NCBI RefSeq assembly: GCF_020164455.1
Contig: NZ_JAIQWW010000001.1
Location: 434,001-498,000, forward strand
DNA length: 64,000 nucleotides
Source of the DNA: Phyllobacterium chamaecytisi
GTDB taxonomy: Bacteria > Pseudomonadota > Alphaproteobacteria > Rhizobiales > Rhizobiaceae
Direction: 5' to 3'
Shown: one piece after another, positions 18,360 to 27,590 of the stretch
Numbering within the stretch: position 1 is the first letter of the stretch
How the letters are laid out: every line of letters begins with the position of its first letter
The notes under the pieces: model-generated
What the model was told of the DNA's origin: nothing
Seen by the model: only the letters and a program-made list of their open reading frames with translations
Database searches by the model: none
Made by a program: the position numbers and the translations under genes

Positions 18360-19361
18360 ATGTCAGATGTCCCGCTGCTCGAGTCCGCCGTCATTGCCCG
18401 CTTGAAAGCGGAGTTACAGGCTAAAGAATCCATAATCCGCGATCAGGCCACTGCACTGGAACACAGTCGCAAAATCTTTGCACGAGCGTCTGTCGCTGCC
18501 CGGATTGGTGTCTGGGAGTGCAGCCTTCCCGATGAGACATTGCATTGGACCGACGTGGTCTATGACATCTTTGACCTGCCGCGCGGGTCGAATCTTAATC
18601 GAAACGAGATCGTGGAATGCTATGCGGAGAATACTGCGAAAGAACTCCAGCGACGCCGCAGAAGAGCAATTGATGATCGCAGCGGCTTCGAGATGGATGC
18701 CGAAATCATAACGGTGCAGGGCAATCGCCGCTGGATACGAATTACTGCCACGGTTGAATCCGAAAATGACATACCTGTCCGCATTTTTGGTATGAAACAG
18801 GACATCACCGAGCAAAAGATTTTGTTGGACCGCACGCGATATCTGGCCGACTTCGACCTTTTGACCGGACTGGCCAATCGCAGCCAGTTCCAGATGAGAC
18901 TTGCAGATTTGTGTAAACCTGATGCCGGTCAAAGTCCGCGCGGCGCATTGCTCCTGATCGATCTCGATGGTTTCAAGATTATCAACGATAGCCTGGGGCA
19001 CCCCGTCGGCGATGAGTGCCTGAAAGAGGTCGCCAATCGCCTCCTTGCTTTATGTCACGAAACTGAGGTTGTAGCCCGAATTGGCGGCGACGAATTCGCC
19101 ATTTTGCTGGGATCCCAATTTGGGCAGGATGCGATTACAGACCTTGCACAGCGGATCGTCGGTTCTCTAAGCAAACCTTTGGAGTTTTTCGGTCAGTCAC
19201 CAAAGCTTGGGGCATCGGTGGGTATCGCGCTTATCGATGACTGTGTCCCGTCCGACGTCGTAAAGAATGCCGATACCGCCCTCTATGCTGCAAAAGCTGC
19301 GGGACGGAACACTTTTCAGGTTTTCGATCCGGCGCGCACTCCCAACGAAAAAGCTGCCTGA
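18360..19361 (+). CDS. PAS-GGDEF diguanylate cyclase
   Basis: A 333-residue cytoplasmic signalling protein. A short coiled-coil N-terminus (residues 8-35) is followed by a PAS-like fold (about 40-155) that ends in the PAC segment VRIFGMKQDITEQK. A GGDEF domain (about 165-325) follows with an intact RIGGDEF active-site loop, so cyclic-di-GMP synthesis is expected. No EAL domain and no membrane segment are seen. Confidence 0.92.
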   Translation: MSDVPLLESAVIARLKAELQAKESIIRDQATALEHSRKIFARASVAARIGVWECSLPDETLHWTDVVYDIFDLPRGSNLNRNEIVECYAENTAKELQRRRRRAIDDRSGFEMDAEIITVQGNRRWIRITATVESENDIPVRIFGMKQDITEQKILLDRTRYLADFDLLTGLANRSQFQMRLADLCKPDAGQSPRGALLLIDLDGFKIINDSLGHPVGDECLKEVANRLLALCHETEVVARIGGDEFAILLGSQFGQDAITDLAQRIVGSLSKPLEFFGQSPKLGASVGIALIDDCVPSDVVKNADTALYAAKAAGRNTFQVFDPARTPNEKAA

Positions 19362-19375
19362 ATTCCAGCAAGTAG

Positions 19376-20257
19376 TCAGCCTTCGGCGGCCAATTTGTCC
19401 TGGGTCTTCGTTTCGAAGTCACTGGCATCGTGACGCTCACGCAACTGGGTCGAAGGTTCACCCGATGTGCGATTGACCATCCGGCCGCGCTTTACTGTCG
19501 GACGTTCGTCGATCTGGTTGGCCCAACGCACCACGTTCTTGTATTCCTGCACCTGCAGGAATTCCGCGCCGTCATAAAGCCGGCCTTTGACCAGTCCGCC
19601 ATACCATGGCCAGACGGCAATGTCGGCAATGGTGTACTCGCTGCCTCCCAAATACTCGCTTTCCGCGAGGCGACGGTCGAGCACATCGAGCTGGCGTTTG
19701 GTTTCCATGGCAAATCGGTCGATCGCATATTCGATCTTGGTCGGCGCGTAGGCGTAGAAATGGCCGAACCCGCCTCCCAGATAGGGTGCGCTGCCCATCT
19801 GCCAAAACAGCCATGACAGGCATTCGGCGCGCGCCGCTGTTTCCGTCGGAAGGAGCGCGCCGAATTTCTCGGCGAGATAAACGAGGATAGAACCGGATTC
19901 GAAAACCCGGATGGGTTTCGGGCCACTGCGATCCACCAGAGCGGGTATTTTGGAGTTTGGGTTGATCGCGACAAAACCGCTACCGAACTGGTCACCGTCA
20001 TTGATATTGATCAACCAGGCATCGTACTCCGCGCCCCGGTGGCCAAGCGCCAGCAGCTCTTCGAGCATGATCGTAACCTTCACACCATTCGGCGTACCCT
20101 GAGAATAGAGCTGAAGCGGATGGCGGCCAATCGGCAGGTCTTTCTCATGTGTCGGTCCTGCGATCGGCCGGTTGATATTTGCGAAGCGACCTCCGCTCTC
20201 TTTAGTCCAGGCCCAGACCTTCGGCGGCGTATAATCGTTGGAAGCACTCATTTGCAA
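19376..20257 (-). CDS. yghU: Glutathione-dependent disulfide-bond oxidoreductase YghU-like
   Basis: A 293-residue GST-superfamily protein of the YghU/Nu-class type. Characteristic segments are PIGRHPLQLYSQGTPNGVKV, AEYDAWLININDGDQFG and NSKIPALVD, then FWQMGSAPYLGGGFGHFY in the helical domain. YghU of E. coli has disulfide reductase activity with two bound glutathiones. The N-terminal extension of about 40 residues before the thioredoxin fold is normal for this group. Confidence 0.92.
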   Translation of the reverse strand: MQMSASNDYTPPKVWAWTKESGGRFANINRPIAGPTHEKDLPIGRHPLQLYSQGTPNGVKVTIMLEELLALGHRGAEYDAWLININDGDQFGSGFVAINPNSKIPALVDRSGPKPIRVFESGSILVYLAEKFGALLPTETAARAECLSWLFWQMGSAPYLGGGFGHFYAYAPTKIEYAIDRFAMETKRQLDVLDRRLAESEYLGGSEYTIADIAVWPWYGGLVKGRLYDGAEFLQVQEYKNVVRWANQIDERPTVKRGRMVNRTSGEPSTQLRERHDASDFETKTQDKLAAEG

Positions 20258-20559
20258 ACTCCGGGGATTCGATGGTGAATTGCGTTGACCATCGATCTAG
20301 CCTTATTGCTCGTGATGACTAGACGAAAAGGTCAACTTTTGTGGTTCCTGACTTCACTTTTCTGTCAAGTCGCCACCTGATCGGCCGGGAAGCCGATCGT
20401 TGACTATCGGCCAAACAAGTGAGGTTTGCAATTTATGCGGGACTTTTGGCGTCACATGTTGCCTTTGCAAACCATTCGTTCGGTTTTCTGCTTTTTTCGT
20501 GTTTTGAGCTATTGCGTTCTCAGGCCAATATCTCTAGGGACAGCAGCGTCAACAAAGGA
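20258..20559. other. Intergenic stretch before the tRNA-Pro remnant
   Basis: About 300 bases without a gene. A possible tRNA promoter lies just before the tRNA: TTGAGC near 20504 with AATATC about 17 bases downstream. Nothing else is supported. Confidence 0.4.
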
Positions 20560-20605
<46 letters not shown>

Positions 20606-20633
20606 GTCCACCCGAATTGCTCTTTAATTCCAA

Positions 20634-21761
20634 TCACTTGCGGTTTGCTTTTTTCTTGGTGGGATTTTTGGTGGGACTCGCTGCCTCCAACCCGGCGCGC
20701 AAGTCTTCATGTGTAACGTGGGCATAGCGGCTCGTGGTTTTGATATCCGTATGGCCGAGCAGCAACTGCGCCTGCTTGAGATTGCCAGTCGCGCGCACCA
20801 GGCGGGTGGCAGCGGTATGGCGGTTATCGTGGAACCGATAGCCCTTGAACGACCGTCCAGCCTTCTCGCAACGTTCCTTCGTGCGCCGCCATTCTGTCTT
20901 CAACCCGTTATAGGTGATCGGATAGCGCGCATCCTTTGTGCGACCGTCGCGGGTGCGCACGGCCACATAGGTGAAGACGGCCGTCGGATGGTCATCCTTT
21001 AAAGACCACAAGAGATCATAGACGGCTTTGGTCATGGGGATGGTTCGTTCCTTCTTGAGCCCATCCTTGCCCTTTCCCCATACCGTGAAGTCGCGTGTAT
21101 GGAAGCGAACGTCGGTCCATTCAAGCCCTACAACCTCCTCGAGGCGGACGCCGGTCAGGAGCGTGAAGCGCACGGACGGTGCATAATCGCCGCGCAAGAT
21201 GGTCATCAGAAAAGCTTCCTGATCGGGGCTGGCTTCGGTCTTAATGACCTCTTCGGCCAGCATGAACTTCTTCCATTCGATGTCCTCGACAGGGACCTTC
21301 CAAACCTTCTTGGCCTCGAGCATCATCATGCGAAAGTATTCGGTATGCCGGTTCACGGTCGAATTGGCTGGTCTGGTTCCACGTGTGGTGAGCATGCCGC
21401 GGCGCTTCGCAACGAGTTTGGTTACGATCGCATTGTCTATCTTGGTGATAGGTAGATCTGGTCCGCCTTCGATGTTGTTGGCAATCCAGATCAGATAGCG
21501 TTCGGCATCGAGGCTGTTGGCGTGGAATGCCGCGCGCTCTTCATAGAACTTGGCGGCAGCCTCGGCGATGGATATTTCCTTGGCGGGTTTGACGGCCTTC
21601 GCCTCGTCTTTGAATTCGGCCCTTAGCCGGTCTTTTTCGGCTTTTTCAAATTTGTCAGCCTCTCGTTTGTCATGGCATCCCGTCGTGCCAGAAAATCGAT
21701 GGCCCTTGAACTGGAAGTCGTAGCTGTACGGCTCGCCCTCGCGCTTCCTGTAGACGGACAT
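20634..21761 (-). CDS. int: Tyrosine recombinase (phage integrase)
   Basis: A 375-residue integrase that would insert and excise the prophage at tRNA-Pro. There is an N-terminal arm-binding-like region, a SAM-like core-binding domain about 65-165, and a catalytic domain with the first Arg in TGVRLEEVVGL, HDNRHTAATR (H-x-x-R) and LLGHTDIKTTSRYAHV with the nucleophilic Tyr. It lies beside the attachment site. The upstream excisionase-like gene overlaps its first 139 bases. Confidence 0.95.
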   Translation of the reverse strand: MSVYRKREGEPYSYDFQFKGHRFSGTTGCHDKREADKFEKAEKDRLRAEFKDEAKAVKPAKEISIAEAAAKFYEERAAFHANSLDAERYLIWIANNIEGGPDLPITKIDNAIVTKLVAKRRGMLTTRGTRPANSTVNRHTEYFRMMMLEAKKVWKVPVEDIEWKKFMLAEEVIKTEASPDQEAFLMTILRGDYAPSVRFTLLTGVRLEEVVGLEWTDVRFHTRDFTVWGKGKDGLKKERTIPMTKAVYDLLWSLKDDHPTAVFTYVAVRTRDGRTKDARYPITYNGLKTEWRRTKERCEKAGRSFKGYRFHDNRHTAATRLVRATGNLKQAQLLLGHTDIKTTSRYAHVTHEDLRAGLEAASPTKNPTKKKANRK

Positions 21762-21943
21762 TCCTGCCTCTTCCTTCGTTCAATGAATTCCTGAAGGTCC
21801 TCTTCAGTGTAACGACGCCACTCACGCTTCATGCCGTTGCCGACATTGACATACCTAATGTGGCCAGACAGCGTGAGTGCCGTCAACTGCTTGTACGAGA
21901 TTGCCAACTCTCTCGCGGCTTCCTGCGGTGTCAATAGAGCCAT
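21623..21943 (-). CDS. Excisionase-like HTH protein
   Basis: A 106-residue small DNA-binding protein. The N-terminal half (TPQEAARELAISYKQLTALTLSGHIRYV, then EWRRYTEEDLQEFIERR) has the winged-helix MerR/excisionase pattern, fitting a recombination directionality factor or a simple regulator. The ATG at 21943 has GGGAG upstream. The C-terminal 46 codons overlap the start of int in another frame and are low in complexity (Ser/Thr/Arg). Translational coupling with int is likely. Confidence 0.75.
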   Translation of the reverse strand: MALLTPQEAARELAISYKQLTALTLSGHIRYVNVGNGMKREWRRYTEEDLQEFIERRKRQECPSTGSARASRTATTSSSRAIDFLARRDAMTNERLTNLKKPKKTG

Positions 21944-22224
21944 CAGACGTACTCCCAACCGCTATGATCGCCGTGCTCGGCACACTTCTGACGGACGTCC
22001 TCGGCTTCCGGCGTATCGCCATAATCGAAATCGCCGCAAATAATGCACTGGTGAACATCGACAGAGCAGCCGCAATCACGGTCGCAACCGGCGTTACAAC
22101 CACCGTAGAATTTCCAGGTATGGCCGTTGGCGATGCACTGAGAGAAGTCGCGAGGCTTCACGCCTTCGCCGGCAGCTTCTTTCAGACGGTAAAACTCTTC
22201 CTCGGATATAGAGACGGTGCTCAT
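21943..22224 (-). CDS. Hypothetical Cys-rich phage protein
   Basis: A 93-residue protein with ten Cys, including CNAGCDRDCGC and CIICGDFDYG, plus His, suggesting zinc binding. Family not recognised. Its stop overlaps the excisionase-like start by one base (TGATG). Confidence 0.65.
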   Translation of the reverse strand: MSTVSISEEEFYRLKEAAGEGVKPRDFSQCIANGHTWKFYGGCNAGCDRDCGCSVDVHQCIICGDFDYGDTPEAEDVRQKCAEHGDHSGWEYV

Positions 22225-22775
22225 TTGCCGCCTCCTCTAGCAGCGCGGGCGGCGCGGAAGTCAGAAGGGCCGAACCAATCGCATATGCGGTCGTTTAACG
22301 GAGCCTCATGTGTCCATCCGTTTTCGTCCACCCAGTTTTCCCAGTCTCGCACGAACGGCTGTAGCGCCTTCAACGCCTCGTCTCGCTGGCGTTCTGCGAG
22401 TTCAAGGCGCGATTGAATATCAGTCCGCTTCTCTCTGGCTTTAGCCATAAATTCCTTTGTGAACTCGTCTATATCCCTGAAGGTAGTGTTAGGGTCTCTC
22501 GCCAGCCATTCGCTCTCTGCCCATTCAAAAGCTGCGTCACGTTCTTCGGTGGCATCTGCCTCATCGTTTGCCCATTGAAACGATGTGGCTTTCCACTTCT
22601 CGCTCTCCGCCTCTGCCTTCTCCACGCGCTGTATAAGGTGGGTGAGTTCGGTGGCGTCGGAACGGATGCGGGCGATGAGGGAGAGGACAACGCTGTCACC
22701 CCAACAATCATCCCAATCATCATCGCACTGGGATGCCCAATCGGTAATCTGTGCGTCTGTCGCAGGCCTAGTCAT
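22221..22775 (-). CDS. Hypothetical coiled-coil phage protein
   Basis: A 184-residue acidic protein. Residues about 35-140 are charged and helical (RVEKAEAESEKWK, LELAERQRDEALKALQ) and probably form a coiled coil. The layout resembles small accessory early proteins of phages. ATGA overlaps join it to both neighbours. Confidence 0.65.
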   Translation of the reverse strand: MTRPATDAQITDWASQCDDDWDDCWGDSVVLSLIARIRSDATELTHLIQRVEKAEAESEKWKATSFQWANDEADATEERDAAFEWAESEWLARDPNTTFRDIDEFTKEFMAKAREKRTDIQSRLELAERQRDEALKALQPFVRDWENWVDENGWTHEAPLNDRICDWFGPSDFRAARAARGGGK

Positions 22776-23620
22776 GGCTTGGGTTCCAGTGCATCTGCGA
22801 TGAGCGGGATAATATCGTTTCGTATTTCTGAAGCGGACAACATCGCGGCGCGACCGATCTCATCGTCTTGGCTTTTCACCGCCTGAACGGCTTTCATCCA
22901 ATGCGCTGTTAGCGCTACTCGGATTTGTTGCAGCGCTGCCCGCTCCACCGCCTCCCCGCTTATCTGCTCTGAGGGGGAGGAGTGAATGTAGAGGGGCATT
23001 TTCATCCCATATTGCGGCAACGGGATTGTAGACAGACTTATATCTGCACCATCCTCAGTTAGCGCGCGAATGTCAGCCTCGCAGGCATATGCCACAGCCC
23101 TGCTTATCTGCTCGGTGGAAGGGCGGGAGTTGAGAGCCGTGATGTGATTATATATCGATTTCCATGTATCTATCTCAGCCTGCAATACCGCGCATTCAGA
23201 TTGGAGACGTTCAATTTCAGCGATCTGAAGTGTTTTGGTCGATTTGCATTCATCGCATGTGTCTGTCTGCCATTCATCGGCGCGCATTTGGTATGGTTTC
23301 AGTACCTTGCCGGAACCGTTGCATGCATCGCAGATGATCTGATTGGGATATTCAACTGTACCCCCCTCCAGCCGTTCACCTTGTCCGTCACAATCTGCGC
23401 AAGGCGTCGGATATTCCTGAACGGGCTGCACCTTGTTGTAGGAACGCTTGCCGTCCTTAAACACCCACCGGCGCTCCACTAACTCCCCGCTTATCTGCTC
23501 GCCTTCCGGTTTGAGGGTGGAGAGGAGGGCGACGGCTTCTGCGAACAGGTCACCGACGTACGTTCCCGCGTGCATCTCGGACATAACCGACATTTGACGG
23601 ATGGTCTTCGCCTTATCCAT
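22772..23620 (-). CDS. Hypothetical protein with DnaJ-type zinc fingers
   Basis: A 282-residue protein. The N-terminal half has CxxCxGxG-like repeats (CADCDGQG, CDACNGSGKV) and CDECKSTK, as in the DnaJ zinc domain, followed by a coiled coil (IAEIERLQSECAVLQAEI). No J-domain is present. The segments EQISGELVERRW and EQISGEAVERAA look like an internal repeat. Function unknown. Confidence 0.65.
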   Translation of the reverse strand: MDKAKTIRQMSVMSEMHAGTYVGDLFAEAVALLSTLKPEGEQISGELVERRWVFKDGKRSYNKVQPVQEYPTPCADCDGQGERLEGGTVEYPNQIICDACNGSGKVLKPYQMRADEWQTDTCDECKSTKTLQIAEIERLQSECAVLQAEIDTWKSIYNHITALNSRPSTEQISRAVAYACEADIRALTEDGADISLSTIPLPQYGMKMPLYIHSSPSEQISGEAVERAALQQIRVALTAHWMKAVQAVKSQDDEIGRAAMLSASEIRNDIIPLIADALEPKP

Positions 23621-24071
23621 TTTGGGCTTCCCCTTCCTTGAGAAGGGCGCGGAGAGCTTGTGCGGCTTTCTTGGCCGCGTTCACTCGTTCGACCTTTTTG
23701 TCGAAGTCTCCATCGCCATTGAATGCCTCGACAGCATCGAAATACTCAACAAAAACCCGTATCGTGTCGTTGTGGGCAACAACAGCCACATCGCCCGGCC
23801 CTGCATATCGCCAACCGTCTATGCCGTCGCCAACAATGATTACTGGTGTGGGCTGGCCTACCGGTTTGAGGGCGGCGCGTATCTGCTGTTCATAATCGCG
23901 CACCAGATTTAGCCCGCTGGATGCAGCTATATTTCGGTACGTCTCAGCCCTCACATAGAGACCAGCGGCAACGGCCTTGTCATGCTCTCGAATAGCCTTA
24001 GCCATCCGGTCAAACCATTCGGCCGCGCCCCAATGGTCACAGATCTCGAATAGATCTATTGGATTTGTCAT
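23613..24071 (-). CDS. Hypothetical phage protein
   Basis: A 152-residue protein beginning MTNPIDLFEICDHWGAAEWF, with a central VIIVGDGIDGWRYAGPGDVAVVAH segment and a Lys/Ala-rich helical end. Not recognised. The ATG at 24071 overlaps the upstream stop (ATGA). Confidence 0.65.
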   Translation of the reverse strand: MTNPIDLFEICDHWGAAEWFDRMAKAIREHDKAVAAGLYVRAETYRNIAASSGLNLVRDYEQQIRAALKPVGQPTPVIIVGDGIDGWRYAGPGDVAVVAHNDTIRVFVEYFDAVEAFNGDGDFDKKVERVNAAKKAAQALRALLKEGEAQNG

Positions 24072-25132
24072 GATTGCACCTTCAGGGCTGCGGTGAGGGC
24101 TGCGCGTCCAGCATCTGTGATCTCCCACGGCGTTGGGGTGGGAGGGCCATCTGAGGGAAGTTCATCCTCTGTAGGACGGGCAAATCCGGCCCTCCCCAGG
24201 TCACGGAGCGCAGCAAGCTCAGTTATGCGCGTGCTGGCGTGATCGGAAAGCCCAATCCATCTAGAAGCAGTGCCGCGCTTTAGCAGGATGATATGAGTAG
24301 GAAGAAGCTCCAGCACACTCAATGGCTCGGTTGCTCCTTGTGCTGGAGTTGGCCCCCATTCGTCGCCGAAGTGCTTGCGCAAGATGTTGCAGAGAACGGA
24401 TTGCACGTCGCCGTCCAAGGTCTCGGTTGCGGCGTCCCAGGTGATGATCCGCGGGTCCACGTTGAGAACCTTGCAGAGCTGTTCCATCACAAAATCTACG
24501 CCAGCATTCCAGCGATCATCTAGCGCTGGATCGACGCGCCAATCTGCCACCGCCACCTCAGCGGGGGCTGCCGCGCCAGCGGATTTGGAAGTTTCGATGT
24601 AATCGGCAACCGTGCGCAATAGCTTGACTGTGCCCTCTGTATCTTTCAGGTAAGCTGCATCAGCACGTGACCGAAGAACCCACGGCCAGTCTATCCGACC
24701 ATCTTCCACCTCAGCAGGTGCTATGGGGGTAAGGGCGCGGAGTTTGGCCTTGGCTTTGACTGCAATCTCATCACCACCAACCCTGAATTCCATGGCGCGA
24801 GAAATGCGATCCTGAACTTCGGCCATTGTTGGCGGCGTGGTCCCCGGCTTTGATATGCCGTGCAAAGCGTTGAAGTGCAGTCCTTCGATGGCCTCGACCT
24901 CAATGCAGAAGTCGTTGGCAGGATCAGGGTGATGACCGAAAAGGCCCAAAGTTTCCATGGTAGGCTCCTCGGTTGGCACCATTGGGGAAACTGCGGAGAG
25001 GGCGTATTCTACAAACTGCTCGTACGTCATCAGGGCGTGGTCTGGCAAATCTTCTGGTGAAGTCAAATCGTCGGGGTTAGCGTCACAAAAGCTGACCCAA
25101 GCATCACGAAGCGCTTTCTCGATCTGGCTCAT
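24068..25132 (-). CDS. Hypothetical phage protein
   Basis: A 354-residue acidic protein of unknown family. A central DRWNAGVDFVMEQLCKVLNVDP helix and the C-terminal TPTPWEITDAGRAALTAA segment (winged-helix-like ending) stand out. It is coupled by ATGA at both ends within the leftward operon. Confidence 0.65.
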   Translation of the reverse strand: MSQIEKALRDAWVSFCDANPDDLTSPEDLPDHALMTYEQFVEYALSAVSPMVPTEEPTMETLGLFGHHPDPANDFCIEVEAIEGLHFNALHGISKPGTTPPTMAEVQDRISRAMEFRVGGDEIAVKAKAKLRALTPIAPAEVEDGRIDWPWVLRSRADAAYLKDTEGTVKLLRTVADYIETSKSAGAAAPAEVAVADWRVDPALDDRWNAGVDFVMEQLCKVLNVDPRIITWDAATETLDGDVQSVLCNILRKHFGDEWGPTPAQGATEPLSVLELLPTHIILLKRGTASRWIGLSDHASTRITELAALRDLGRAGFARPTEDELPSDGPPTPTPWEITDAGRAALTAALKVQS

Positions 25133-26157
25133 AGCTCTTCATCCTTGAGAAGCGCGCGGGCATCAGCAATGATCTTGTCGAGTTCTTTGAGGCCAGCGTA
25201 TCCGTTGTAGCTGTTAACGGGAAAATCTTTGTCCCATTTCACAAGCCGCGAGAGTAACCCCGACTCTCTCGCGGCAGTTACTTGGGGCACGTATTCAGGC
25301 AAAGGAGAGTGCTTAGGCTTTGCCGCCTGCTTTGCACGAATCTTCTCCACCTTGGTCCAGATGCGAGTGAGTTCGGTTTCGCCAGCCTCATGCATATCGA
25401 GGCCGTGAGCGAGGCAGAAGGCTGCAAGCGTAACCATTACGCCGCCTACCTCTTGTGATGGTTCACCCTTTGGACGGGAATATGTGTATTCCTCCAGGAA
25501 GCTAAGGCGCTCGCGCGGATATCCAACTGACTGCAAAAGCTCGAATAGTTCTTCTGCCAGACGGTCGCCGCGCTCCAGTTGATCGTCGCTGATTTCTTGA
25601 CCGAAGCATGCCATCATCCAGGGCTGGACTCGCTGCTGGAAAGTCGCCTCAGTGGGTGCTTCATAGGCTTCGTCTGCCGAAACAATACGCTGGTACTCAA
25701 CACCGTTAGGAGCGCGAACTGTTTGAGAAACGCGACCATCAAGTGTGTCGGCCTGCTCGATGACCATCTCTGCGGGCAAAAGGGCGGTGGCGAGTTCATC
25801 GAATGCTTTGTGCATGTCGCCCATCGTTGGATAGCTGATAGTAATCCGGTGTTTCCCATCCCCGCTTTCTTGGAGACAAAAGCCCGTCCTGAACGTCGCA
25901 AACTTGTCGCTCACCGTCCCTACTGTGGACGGGGAAAGGGCTGCGAAGACATAGACGGTCATGCCATCTTCGAAGTATTCGCCGCAAACAATGTCTTTAT
26001 GCTTCGCACGGTCGAACCGTTCCTCGACCAGAACGCCATGCTTCAAGCCTAGTTCTTGGATCGTGCCGCCGTCAGCGTCGTGACCTTCGAAGGCAATTCG
26101 ACAAATATTCTTGCCGAATGCTTCCCATCCTGTGGATGGTTCTATTGGTGTGTTCAT
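25129..26157 (-). CDS. MazG-like nucleotide pyrophosphohydrolase domain protein
   Basis: A 342-residue protein. The C-terminal half (about 185-290) has the MazG-like all-alpha NTP pyrophosphohydrolase pattern: ERGDRLAEELFELLQSVG with EExxE-type metal ligands, then GEPSQEVGGVMVTLAAFC. This is like dATP/dGTP diphosphohydrolases of phages. The N-terminal half is a separate conserved domain (RIAFEGHDADGG). It may adjust nucleotide pools or alarmones. Start at 26157 by ATGA overlap. Confidence 0.75.
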   Translation of the reverse strand: MNTPIEPSTGWEAFGKNICRIAFEGHDADGGTIQELGLKHGVLVEERFDRAKHKDIVCGEYFEDGMTVYVFAALSPSTVGTVSDKFATFRTGFCLQESGDGKHRITISYPTMGDMHKAFDELATALLPAEMVIEQADTLDGRVSQTVRAPNGVEYQRIVSADEAYEAPTEATFQQRVQPWMMACFGQEISDDQLERGDRLAEELFELLQSVGYPRERLSFLEEYTYSRPKGEPSQEVGGVMVTLAAFCLAHGLDMHEAGETELTRIWTKVEKIRAKQAAKPKHSPLPEYVPQVTAARESGLLSRLVKWDKDFPVNSYNGYAGLKELDKIIADARALLKDEEL

Positions 26158-26423
26158 TGCAGAATCCTCCCGGCGTAGGCGGCTTTGAGCGCTTCCAAGT
26201 TGGGAAAGCATTTGCCACGCGCCCATTCGATAATGGCCCGATAGCCGGGGTTGCCGGCGGCCTCGTATCTATCGACGCCTTCAAACCATTTCTTTTCATC
26301 TGGCATTTCGAACAGCATATTCCGGCAATGCGGGCAGCACGGAAGGCCGTCTCGGTTTCCTACTTTGTCAATGCCGTCCCACCATGTGCAGCGGGCCCCA
26401 TAGGGGATTCGGGTATCTTTCAT
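26154..26423 (-). CDS. Hypothetical small protein with Cys pairs
   Basis: An 89-residue protein beginning MKDTRIPYGARCTWWDGI and containing CCPHCRN, so possibly a zinc ribbon. Conserved-looking Trp residues. Family unknown. Confidence 0.65.
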   Translation of the reverse strand: MKDTRIPYGARCTWWDGIDKVGNRDGLPCCPHCRNMLFEMPDEKKWFEGVDRYEAAGNPGYRAIIEWARGKCFPNLEALKAAYAGRILQ

Positions 26424-26818
26424 GGCTGGATGCTCCTGAACAGTTTGCGCGGCGGCAAGGATTTGGAACTCGGCGCGTGCACCTTCTCGGCCTTGCGAAA
26501 GCCAGGTGACTTGATCTGGCCTTTCGCCCGTTTCATACCGAGGTGCTTTTCCTCGCGGCTTTTAGCCTTTGCGATAACAGCGACATCGATTTTTGTTTTC
26601 GATTTGTGGCAGCATTCGACACCGAGCAGCTGACCATCGTCGGCCGTCAGCTTGCGGCTCTTCTCGATCTCAAGGCCATCCGGCTTGATGTGGTCGACGT
26701 GATACGGCTTCTTGCCGAGGATCAGCCCGCAGCCTTCACAGAAGACGCCGTGAACCGGATGCATTGCCCGCTTCACGATCTGGGCATAGACGGTCTTTGT
26801 GAACTCGCGCCGGGCCAT
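26420..26818 (-). CDS. HNH endonuclease
   Basis: A 132-residue nuclease. CEGCGLILGKKPYHVDHIKPDG gives the Cys pair and the HNH His-Asp-His core, followed by LLGVECCHKSKT with the second zinc pair and C-terminal His. The tail is very basic. The start at 26818 overlaps the upstream stop (TAATG). It may nick or cut DNA in phage recombination or packaging. Confidence 0.82.
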   Translation of the reverse strand: MARREFTKTVYAQIVKRAMHPVHGVFCEGCGLILGKKPYHVDHIKPDGLEIEKSRKLTADDGQLLGVECCHKSKTKIDVAVIAKAKSREEKHLGMKRAKGQIKSPGFRKAEKVHAPSSKSLPPRKLFRSIQP

Positions 26819-27234
26819 TATGCAGCCCTCACTTTTGAGCGCTTCATAAAATCGCCGAACTTGAGTTCGCTCCAGCAATCCGAAACTTCGAGGTAGTAGC
26901 TATACCGCGCTGCTGATCTGGACTTCGCTGGCACGATGCGGGTGTAACCATCGAACTCAACAACGAACGCCTTCCAAGGTTGTTCTTGCTTCGCCAGATA
27001 GTCGGACAAAGCCCAACGTCCGGTTTCGGTCACGGCGAAATATGCCATGTCGTCACGCTGGCCGAGCTTTTCCCAATTGGGGGAGGCGCTGAACTCGGCC
27101 TGCTTTGTTCCCGAGCTTGTGGCGAAATAATTCCGGTGCGATTCGAGAAGAGGGAAGATGGGTCGACCTAATGCATGATCGATATGGTCTATGCTCTTAT
27201 CGTGGAGGTACCGGTTGACGCTCGGATTGTTCAT
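26818..27234 (-). CDS. Hypothetical phage protein
   Basis: A 138-residue protein starting MNNPSVNRYLHDKSIDHIDHALGRP. It has a middle segment AYFAVTETGRWALSDYLAK, like small winged-helix or phage-conserved proteins, and a basic end. Function unknown. ATGA overlap with the upstream gene. Confidence 0.68.
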   Translation of the reverse strand: MNNPSVNRYLHDKSIDHIDHALGRPIFPLLESHRNYFATSSGTKQAEFSASPNWEKLGQRDDMAYFAVTETGRWALSDYLAKQEQPWKAFVVEFDGYTRIVPAKSRSAARYSYYLEVSDCWSELKFGDFMKRSKVRAA

Positions 27235-27590
27235 GCTGCGGCCCTCGCTTGTTTGCGAACGGTCTTGATCAGCTTGCCGCCCACCTTGAAGACGCGAACG
27301 ATCTTGGCTTTCTCGCACTCGAATGAATGATTGCCGACGCCGTCAGGATCCGGGACAACTGCACCTATTGGCTCGACCTCGTAAACTCTGCCACGGATGT
27401 CAGTGTGCAGGCAGGCGCAGATGAATGCAGCTTCCATGTTCGTGGTGACGTAGACGCGATCCCGTCGGCAAACCGCGCCAGCGCCATAGGATGCAGTCGA
27501 AGGAGCTCCGGTTTTCTCCGGCGGCAAGACGTGTTGTCCCACACGCAACCCACCGAAGCCGCCATGGTAGTATTTGACGGCTTCCATCAC
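27231..27590 (-). CDS. Arr-like ADP-ribosyltransferase
   Basis: A 119-residue protein whose layout matches rifampicin ADP-ribosyltransferase Arr. It opens with a YYHGG motif and L-x-x-G-x-x-LPP, has RVYVTTNMEAAFICAC in the middle and RVYEVEPIGAVVPDPDG near the end, then SFECEKAKIVRVF. Arr transfers ADP-ribose from NAD+ to a hydroxyl on the drug; related phage ARTs target host proteins. The real target here is unknown. The assignment rests on motif order, not on a search. Confidence 0.65.
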   Translation of the reverse strand: MMEAVKYYHGGFGGLRVGQHVLPPEKTGAPSTASYGAGAVCRRDRVYVTTNMEAAFICACLHTDIRGRVYEVEPIGAVVPDPDGVGNHSFECEKAKIVRVFKVGGKLIKTVRKQARAAA

